The position numbers were made by a program, and so were the translations under genes. DNA of 64,000 nucleotides from Polytrichum commune (taxonomy: Eukaryota > Streptophyta > Polytrichopsida > Polytrichales > Polytrichaceae), in assembly GCA_950295325.1 (NCBI GenBank), contig OX485807.1:9761001-9825000 (forward strand), read 5' to 3'. Positions within the stretch are counted from its first letter, which is position 1; each line of letters opens with the position of its first letter. Shown one piece after another: positions 55,435 to 64,000 of the stretch. The notes beneath the pieces were generated by a model. It made no database searches and was not told the DNA's origin. It worked only from the letters and a program-made list of their open reading frames with translations.

Positions 55435-55649
55435 TGTTATCCCAATTAGTGCATGTTGCTCTTCGGAGTTACGTGGTACTATAAGTATTCATTGAGAATG
55501 TAATATGTTACCAACCAAAGTCATTTGTGTTGTTTAATGTCCAAACAACGTATTGAACTTTCGTTAGTAACAGTTGAATTTGTGAGAGAGACATCATTGC
55601 ACTGTGTAACTTCGAATAGTAGTAACACACACTAGTTGGGATAATTATT
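55435..55649. mobile_element. inverted-repeat element J2
   Basis: The left end 'gttatcccaattagtgcatg' plus 'ttcggagttac' faces the right end 'gtaacttcgaatagtagtaa' plus 'cactagttgggataat'. It matches J1 (37012-37226) in size and ends. The terminal inverted repeat is about 45 bp. It is non-coding. Confidence 0.7.
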
Positions 55650-58600
55650 GTAGCCCGTTTCTCCTGGGTGATGTGATTTGTTGTTAGGACCGTTTGACAC
55701 ATGTGACAAGTGACAACTAGGGGAAAAAAAAATTTGATTCATGATTTATCATGGTCCACGGTCCATAAACCATGACCAAGAAAAATCCACATCTTGTTTT
55801 TAAAAGTTTCGATCAGACGTCATAGTGTGCAGCGGACTTTTACTTCGATGTGATATTTTTAGAATTAATATCACGATTGAAAATCATGTGATTGGTAGTA
55901 AACTTGACTAAAATTGCATATGTTTTTTCTCTTCTCTTTGACACGATCTCGCTTGTTTTCTATTGAGACAACCTATTTGGGGTTCTCTTGCCACAACATC
56001 CGAGTGACCACCAAACATTATCCACTTTTGGACATGTAGGACTCCATGTCACTTTCTCATCCATTTTCGAACATGCTCACCCATGGTCAGTTTTATTTTA
56101 GGTGGCCATGTGTAAAACGTAGTGGAAACTGCCACTCATCTCTCAACCAATGAGAGATTTTTAAATGTGGTGGTCATGGTCACTAGTCACTAGTGTAAAC
56201 CAGTTGGATCTTGCATGAGATGGTTAGCAAATACAATATGAGGTCCTAGCCACTTCCTCGTAAAGTTGAGAGCATGTATGAGTATCTTATTCATTATCAA
56301 GGTGAAGATTATTGTGCTCGTTAAATGGTCATATAGGTCTCCCTGATTATACTGAAAATTGAGCCCACAATGGTTGCATGTTTACATTCTAATGTTTAAA
56401 ATGGTAAACATGTGGACGACCAATTTGTTTGTCAATGACCCTAACTTCATAAACATGTCATCCATACATCCATATCCACAACATAGGTGCATGTTTTGTT
56501 TACTAAACCCTTGAATTGGGACGACATATTTAGGACAATTTGGAGAGATTCATGCTTGGAGCTTTAAGGCCGTCTTACCTTGGTGTGAAATATTGCCAAT
56601 ACTAGGCTCAATATGGACAAACAAAGGTGTTTGCCCATACAAAAAGTCCTTCTCAATATATGTGGATACGATATCCTTTACCATATTTCAACTACGATGG
56701 ATCGATGTAGAGAGCATGAACCATGAAATGTGTATGTGCACAGAGTGATAGATGTTTATGAATGAAAGCAATAACCAAGCATTGAAAGAAAATGAATGAA
56801 ATGACCATAGCAAAAGATCATAGACATTGAGAGAGTGCATATTTGATAAGGTGATATGGAGAGAGTAAATCTAAAGCAATGTAAAGACAATAGTGCAATG
56901 GTCATATTAAAACTCCACCTAGAGCATGCGAAGGGTGAGGATGAGAGAAGGCAAGTAGCCAAAGTTAGAATCGAAGATCATCGAGGTTGTGATGGAGAGT
57001 GGAGTCGAACTCATGATGAGTGACCCAGCTTGTTGAGGGGGACATGTGTGCAAGAGAAGTTTATGGAGGCCATAGTTATTGGTAAATTTGATTAAATAGC
57101 CTATAGCCCTAGAGTTGATTTAGTGAATTATAGATATTTTCAATGTTGTATTTATTTTCAATGATGTGATAAATATATTAGGCTAATTGAGCTTTATGCT
57201 AACAAAGACTATAACCTAACTATAATGTTTTTTATTTCAGTGACAATAAAAAGGGGAAAAACCAATAAAAAAACACAAAAAACTTAGATTGTTATAGAGT
57301 TTCTTAAACCATTGTGACATTAATCCTTATAGACACTAGACCAATCTTTCTTGAGACTTAGTCATGACTATACACACCTAACTACACATCATTCAAAATT
57401 AAGTGCCATTTTAAGATAAGTAGCCATATTAGGCCCGGTTGCCTTAACTATACTTAAGACCCTCAAGACGACCACGGCTAGACGCCCACCTCTTTCACTT
57501 GGGTCACTATCACTATTACCAAGGTAAAAGACGTTTAACAAACACATGATTTGATTATATTTGTGGTTACCGTAATTCATCTCAAGTGGGTCCATCCAGA
57601 TTAATCATGTGATTTTCACCCTAATTTGGGGGTCAAATCAACTTTTAAAAACAACTCACATGCTATAATATAATGGACAACATTATTACATATTAGTAAT
57701 ATTGGTGGGCCCCTCGAAGAGGTGAGTGCCTGGCCCTAGCTTCTTTAGGCTACACTATGTAGGCGTGAGGGGGAATCATTGTATGTGAGTGTATCTCTCA
57801 TTCATTCAAAATCAAAGCCCCGTAATATTACGGAGTCTGGTTGTTTCTTGTGTTGAGTTGATTTGACATTGAATTTAGCTTGAAGTACCCCGAATTAGTC
57901 TAATCAAAGTAATTTGAGATGCTCAATCACAAACCTATAGGTTGATTTGTTATGTGAAATGGATGAGAGATACACCTACATGCAACAATTTCCTCTTGGC
58001 TTACGAGAGTGATTTAACATTAGGGTCCAAGATGAAATAAACTTTGGAAACCCAACAATCTTATTGGTCAAGAGAAAAATTTTGGACCCATAAGAGTTAA
58101 CATTAGAGTTTGAGTACAAAGTATGGGAAAATGAAGTGGTCCTAAGGTGGCACCACTTTTCTGCCAAACCATGTTGGTCTCAACTTAGGAAATTACTCTT
58201 CCTAGTTTGATGAACCAACCTTGAGTCTCCCTTGAGTCCAAAAGTAAGGTCATTTACGAGTGCCATGGACCATGAGTTTCTAGAGCTATACCTTAAAATC
58301 TTATATAACGTTGGCTTTCATGACTTGCCATGTAAGTTAACCACGAGTGTCTCATGCCATCTCCTCTGGTTGTCACCCGTTGATTGCAAAATTATTTACA
58401 AAGACAGAGGATGGATAATGGGACCACATTAAATCATATTTGTAGTAGCATAGAGATCAAATTAAAATGTTTGGGACATCGATACTTGGATTCGATAAGC
58501 TCTCATCCAACTAAACTAAAACCGTTAAAATACTAACCATTCCTTGAGCTCAAAATTAGCTTGAGAAAATGCCATTTAAATCGTTGTGCTCAAAGTAGTG

Positions 58601-59656
58601 ATATAGGGGGGGATCTAAACAAATGAGAATGCTTGACAAACCAAAGCTTGCTTGAAAGCCGATTAAATTGGGGCCCACAAACAAGAGCTCAAACTCGTGA
58701 CATTCCAAAGCCTTACAAAGTCATCTCCACGTGGTAGCTCCCCATATTGACAAAAACTTATTGTAGTTATTTTTCCACCAAGGCACCATACGAGCGGTGT
58801 AAGGTCGGTAAAAAAGTGAAGGCTCTCAAGTTGAGAGATGTAGTGGAAAGTGGACTTGAGTGAACAAGCATGAGTAAAAGGTTTGATATGATACCAATGA
58901 GAAGGTTCTTATCTTTCAAGTCATCACCCTATCTAGTGTAATTGGACCCTTTACGGGTCCTTCGCACTTCAACACAACTTTGACATGGCCCTTAAGATAC
59001 GTAGCCCTATTGCGAGCACCTCCAAGGCTACAAACCTCTATGACGTACTAGATCACCTCAAAAGTTAAGTTAAGTTAAGTTAAGTTATGTTATTGAGTTA
59101 GCAATTGCTATTATGAAAAGGTCATGAAAGTCTAAAGTGATAAGTATTTCAAATGTCAAACAATCTCATACAACTTTCCAATTTTGATTCCCTATCGAAT
59201 CTACATGAATAATTAAGTTCTAAACACATAGTCCAATCCCATCTTAGCAAGTGTCTTTGTAGTGTCCATTCTTGACTACAATTCTTGCCGAATACCACTA
59301 AAATATAGGTCGCAATTGAGAAGAGTGACCACATTAGAGCACATACCTTAGTGCCAATTACTTACAATAATTTAATCAAAGTTGAACCTAATTTGAGTGT
59401 TTTTATGCATGTAGTAAGTGGCCTTTCACATGTCTAATACATAAAGAAGAACAATAGTAAGCCCACCAAGTAAGACCGGCATGTTGGGAGTAGGTCCATA
59501 CTAACTATGGCCCTCTTCACACTGCGGCCATGTTGTTTCCATGTGCGGGACGGCAGTCCTTGTTGGTTACCAAAAGCTTATTAAAAAAACGCATGACTAA
59601 TTTGAGACGGGGGATAATACCGCCCTCTTTGCACCTTTCACATGAACGTAGGGCCA
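55650..59656. other. long intergenic stretch
   Basis: No gene was recognised; open frames are short and unremarkable. A short (TTAAG)n run lies at 59065-59087. 59478-59600 weakly resembles 61138-61250 ('ggcat..tt.ggagta', 'ggtccttgttg'), possibly fragments of one older repeat. Confidence 0.4.
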
Positions 59657-60770
59657 GTTTAGACCAATGTTGGACCAGTCTATAAGGTAGAGGGTGCTTA
59701 AACCAACACTTTAAGCGATTGCACATACATATGGCTACATGGTTGATATAAAAGTATATATTAAAAAATAGCCTTTGTTCTAAAACATGTATAAAGAAAG
59801 AATTTTTTTCCTTAATTAGATATTTTATGAATATTCAAAGTCAAAACCACTAGCTTCCTTAAACCAGTATATAGGCGCCGTGTATGACGACCTTGGATAT
59901 GATGAGGACCCCCACCTTCATTGCCTAGAACCAACACAACATAGTTGGGTACTAGACCCAGGCTAGATCAAAGACCAACTAGTAACGGTGCGCAAAGTCA
60001 CATGGCCACCTCCATGCATGATCCCACCTAGTTCACTTGCAAAACCATCGTCTTGCATCTTGGGTACCAACCTCCTTTGTGCTTTGTGGGCCTACCTCCA
60101 TGACTTTATGAATAGAATGGCTATACTCCCCCTCTCTCCCCCCCCTGCAATGTATAGAATGGCTAGAATAGGCATTGACAAGCCACCCTAAAGCCATCTT
60201 GAAACCAACCCGAGATAGAGTGAAGCCCGCTGCATACCCTACATGGAGGTAGTGGAGGTCGCTATGAGGTGATGCCACTAATGCAACCTAAAAGCATCAC
60301 TATGTGGGCCCATACATGGGGAATGCTTCAAGGTAGCAGAGTGTTGGTCATTGGGAGGCGTTTATAGGTGTTGGTTTGGGTGGGGTATTGGTTTCAACAC
60401 CCTCTGCCTTAGGTGAATGCATGGTATGAATAACCAATGTTCAAAATGGTATCAAAGAACCTATTGTATCCATGGGTATCAAAATTGTAATTCCAGTCAA
60501 ATATTGATATTTGACTGGTGAGAGAATCTTTGTATACCCAAGTTATTCTTCGGGTCAACACCATTGTAAACCATGTTGATACTAGAGTGATTTCACCTAG
60601 GCATGAAAGTTCTTGCATAGCATATAGATCTGAATGGTATTGAGAACAAAAATACCATCAAATATCAATATCCTAATTGTATTAAAATTTGTGAAATCCT
60701 CGTTATAGATACCCAAACGGTATTGAAACTTAATTTTTTTTTTAAATACCGGTTTAACATTGGTTTAAAC
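59657..60770 (-). mobile_element. inverted-repeat element D2, split by E2
   Basis: The ends GTTTAGACCAATGTTGGACC and, in reverse complement, GTTTAAACCAATGTTAAACC bound a copy of D1 in the opposite orientation. After 'gaccagtcta' at 59681 the D sequence stops at TA and resumes at 60410 with TA-'ggtgaatgcatgg', exactly where D1 reads continuously. The D part is about 390 bp. Confidence 0.8.
59685..60409 (-). mobile_element. inverted-repeat element E2, nested in D2
   Basis: This 725-bp element is an inverted copy of E1 (11397-12135). Its ends are AGGTAGAGGGTGCTTAAACC and, in reverse complement, AGGCAGAGGGTGTTGAAACC. It sits between two TA dinucleotides (59683-59684 and 60410-60411). D1 provides the matching empty site with one TA. 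It is non-coding. Confidence 0.88.
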
Positions 60771-60772
60771 TA

Positions 60773-61094
60773 CAGTGAAGAAGTGCACCGGTCGGTCAAT
60801 AATTTATGCTCAAGACAAAGCTATTTGAGGAAATGGTTGGCACAATGGACAAGATGGTAAAAGAACAAGAAAAAAGAAAAAAGAAAAAACTCAAGTTGGA
60901 GTTCTCCAGCGGTCAAGTTTCTTGTCTGAGGGTTTGAGGTTGCCCATGAAAATTGACCTCTGGAGAACTTCACTGACAAAAAGTGTTGCCATGTTGACAA
61001 CCATGTCAAAAAAATTCCCTCCATTCTTGAAGTTCTCCACTAGAGAAAGCTTTGCCATAGTGTAAACCATGAGTGATGCACTTCTTCACCATAA
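60773..61094. mobile_element. inverted-repeat element F with 9-bp flanking repeat
   Basis: CAGTGAAGAAGTGCA at the left faces TGCACTTCTTCACCATAA at the right. TTTAAACTA (60764-60772) and TCTAAACTA (61095-61103) flank it, a 9-bp repeat with one mismatch, a length typical of Mutator-like insertions. Internal 'ggagttctcc' and 'ctggagaact' form further inverted pairs. It is non-coding. The superfamily is only a suggestion from the flank length. Confidence 0.55.
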
Positions 61095-61463
61095 TCTAAA
61101 CTAACCCTCGGGTGAAATCAAGTACACCAAGGAAAACGGGCATCTTAGGAGTAAGAGACGTCACACTAAGTACGGCCTAATTCATACTACTATCTTATGG
61201 CCCCGTTAACTCCCTTGTGACGGTTGACGGTCCTTGTTGATAACATGGAGTAATTGCTTTCAGAACTAGATTGAGTTGTTTTTTAACAAGGGAATGCATT
61301 GGTAATTGTGCCAATTCAAGTTAGTATGGAGAAAAAGTAGGAAGCACAAATCAAAACTAACTTGGCATGTCGTCAGTTACAACTCCTGGTAATTAACTGC
61401 ATCCCAACTTTTGCTTCGCATAGGTGTGGAGCGGTGTGAAAACAGAGCAATTAATTTCAATAA

Positions 61464-62553
61464 GGGCCACTTCACACACGAGACTGAGAGCCCGTGACCA
61501 GTACACTTCAAACACTCTCATTGGTGGAAAAGGCGGAGCCCGTCCAAGTTCACTTCACACTTACACTTGAGGGACCAATGGAGTATATAAGCGAATGCAA
61601 GATGGATGGTAAAGTCTACATGGATTCCTACATTGCATCGAATGGATCGTGTTTCATTATCATTTGGACTATTTAAAAAAACCCACTTCGTGGAGGTAGG
61701 TCTAACACAAAATCAGGAGACCATGGCACTCCAAATGATCACAACCATTGAATTATTTCATTTTATCATGTGTGAGGACCTGCATGAATAGAAACTCATT
61801 AAAATAGCATTTGGTTGAGGGACCGGTCACATATGCAAGCATGGTAAAGTGGACCAAAAAAATGCTATGGTATACTAAAACCATCATTTTTTTGGTCAAA
61901 GGCCTAAAAGTAGTAGCAAGGAGTTATTTAAATTGGATTTTTTTTTATGATGACCTCTATTGTTGTGTTAAATACTCAAATGTAGAATATCAAGTTGAGA
62001 TCTTCAATACTTAGCATCAAAAGTGATGCTCAAAAACAAATGGTTGAGTCTGGTTTTGGATGTAGATTTCATGACCTTAACTATTTTGAAGTTAGAATGT
62101 TTTTATATATTCCTTGAATTCATTATCTACTTGAGGGCATCACCACAAAACTTTGTAAAAAACCATCAATTTAATGTAATTTTATCATATTTTAAACAAA
62201 TTTTAGACAGTCACTTATTCAATATCACCTACTTGCACGCCACTTGCACCGTCTTCTAAAATAGGTAGACTTTTATTGGAATTCTTTTTGTCATCATAAA
62301 TTGCTTGGTTTTGTAGATCAAGATGTTTTTAAAATGTCTATGGTTTATTTCTTCACAAAATTCAAAGTTAGTACATAAAATTGAATCACTTTCACTTAAC
62401 ACTGGGCAAGGATCAGGAGTTGTCCACTTTATCGTGCTTGCACCTACACTTGAGGATCCATGACCACATTACATGATTTTGGAGGTATATTGGGACGGCC
62501 TTCATAAATTTTCTTTTGGGCTCTCACAATTTCATGGTCACGGCTCTTGGCCC
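61464..62553 (+). mobile_element. Harbinger-like MITE, copy B4, carrying an insertion
   Basis: The left end GGGCCACTTCACACACGAGA and the body match B3. The right end lacks 16 bp between two TGG words but stops at GGCCC at the same boundary. Flanks are exact TAA on both sides (61461-61463 and 62554-62556), the best target duplication of the family. 61835-62441 is foreign sequence. Confidence 0.85.
61835..62441. mobile_element. AT-rich inverted-repeat insertion inside B4
   Basis: GCAAGCATGGTAAAGTGGA at the left faces TCCACTTTATCGTGCTTGC at the right. The other B copies have no such sequence here. Near the left end ACCAAAAAAATG and CATTTTTTTGGT form a second perfect 12-bp inverted pair (61853-61897). 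The target duplication is not clear, and a few bases of B4 are missing at the site. No protein is recognised. Confidence 0.65.
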
Positions 62554-62556
62554 TAA

Positions 62557-64000
62557 GTTCTTCAAGGTTAGAGTAATATGTTATCTATAATTAGATTTTT
62601 ATGCCTCCAATGTGTGATAGGTCTTGTTCATAATCACACATTATTCTTCAACACATCGAGCATCTACGTGAACTTGTGAAGTTGGTTGGTGAGTAGAGAA
62701 TACCGATTTGTTTGTTGTGGAATCATGAGGAAAATTTGCATGAGATAGTGGTGAATTGTTGTGAAAATGGGTGCCGATGAATGGGGTATATAACTTAAAG
62801 CACGAGGTTGAAGCACATAGATATTTGCACCATATTAAATATATAATCAAACTAAAAAAGGGCTCATGCTCGAGGTGCGACCCGGAAGGACATTGGATGA
62901 TTTGTGTTGTATTTCATATGTTGATCTTAATGTTATTTCGTGCAATCAACTCGCTATCTTATTCATTAGTGAGTGCCTCACTTGATATTGGCTAACAATT
63001 TATGCACATGTCTTGATATTTATATGTTTGGTGATACATATCAGGTGGCATACTCACAAACTTCATCGATGTCCTATACAACCAACATAACATCCTCTCG
63101 GTGTCATACACTCGTGTTTGAAACAAATTCACCCTATTGTACTTAAATACTTTAGCATTCTCGTGCTAAACATACTACACCTAAAAAACAACCAAGTTCG
63201 TATCATTTCTCTAAACATAAGAACACAATTCAAACAAACACAAACCCATGCCCCACCAAAAATCTCAAAGATATACAACTCATATAAGTGAACCACTACC
63301 AACACCACTTAGCTTAGCTTGAAAGATAATATTTTCCGCCACACTGGACCACATGATTGGTCAAATCACCTACAATTTTCCAACCAGTGGCCCATAGACA
63401 AACAACTTCACGTTTTGAAATCTACAACATTCAAATAATATGGATCATATTATTTTGAGAACTCTATATTAATTCCTATAAACATGTATATAGCCATTCA
63501 CTTCAAATTTTCACTCACCTTTATTTTTTGTTTTGAAAAAATATGTGTGTTGTCTAATTCTTTGGTACTTAAACAACATGGATACGAAGTCTCTACCTGA
63601 ATGTAATGTCTAATTTGGATCTATAAATTCCATGTAACCACATATAAGTTTATTGACACCAAATTTGCAACCTAATTAGTTGGCCTTGATCATCGTATAC
63701 ATGAAGTTGCAACTCTATAATTTAGTTCCACCTAGAGAAATTATGGATCAATATACATATTCAAGACTTGGCTTGACTAAAATCAAGCACAAAACTGCAA
63801 ACCCCATGATTTGTGTTCCACATGAAGGATAATGAATCAATGCACAGTTGCCTATGATTGCTCCTGACCTTTGTTTAGCATAATCACACACACAATGTCA
63901 CAAACTTCAAAAATTACATGTGAAGATACGTACACAAAATACATTAAAAATGATGTTGAAGCATGATAAAAATGATGATTTAAAGCACCATGTTGAAGAT
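62557..64000. other. intergenic, nothing recognised
   Basis: AT-rich DNA with no gene, RNA or paired repeat that I could identify. Confidence 0.45.

Overview
The window is nuclear DNA of a land plant. The evidence is a brassinosteroid-signalling kinase (BSK) gene with ten exons and GT-AG introns, a glycine-rich dehydrin-like gene, a plant-type tRNA-Asn(GUU) gene and a complete plant CACTA (En/Spm) transposon. The glycine/tyrosine-rich dehydrin and the many small inverted-repeat elements would fit a seed-free vascular plant (lycophyte or fern), but the sequence alone does not settle the lineage. Only three host genes are recognised in 64 kb. Most of the rest is transposon-derived or shows nothing I can identify.

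Layout. 1-9,050: part of a TA-flanked element, a (GAA)n run, a five-unit array of about 180 bp, a 136-bp palindromic element, then anonymous AT-rich DNA with one diverged direct repeat. 11.4-15.0 kb: a 739-bp inverted-repeat element, a Harbinger-like MITE and a dead Tc1-like transposase on the minus strand. 16,050-26,261: an entire 10.2-kb CACTA element with CACTAGTA termini, ACT target duplication, a plus-strand Tnp2-type transposase and a divergent minus-strand second gene, both interrupted. 28-38 kb: a dense field of MITEs (several nested) and the tRNA-Asn gene. 40-43 kb: another MITE and the dehydrin-like gene (minus). 45,973-53,854: the BSK gene (minus), with a GC-rich leader and CT microsatellite upstream to about 55 kb. 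55-62.6 kb: a local tandem duplication and more nested MITEs. 62.6-64 kb: nothing recognised.

The main result is a set of small non-autonomous elements present in several copies within this one window. One group of seven elements inserts at TA and has ends that are themselves short hairpins built on CACTAAATAT/ATATTTAGTG. A second family has four copies with GGGCCACTTC ends and TAA/TTA-type flanks (PIF/Harbinger-like). In two cases another copy in the window supplies the empty site that supports the target duplication. The host genes are independent of one another: the BSK is a membrane-anchored pseudokinase-TPR signalling protein, and the dehydrin-like protein is probably a dehydration-stress protectant.
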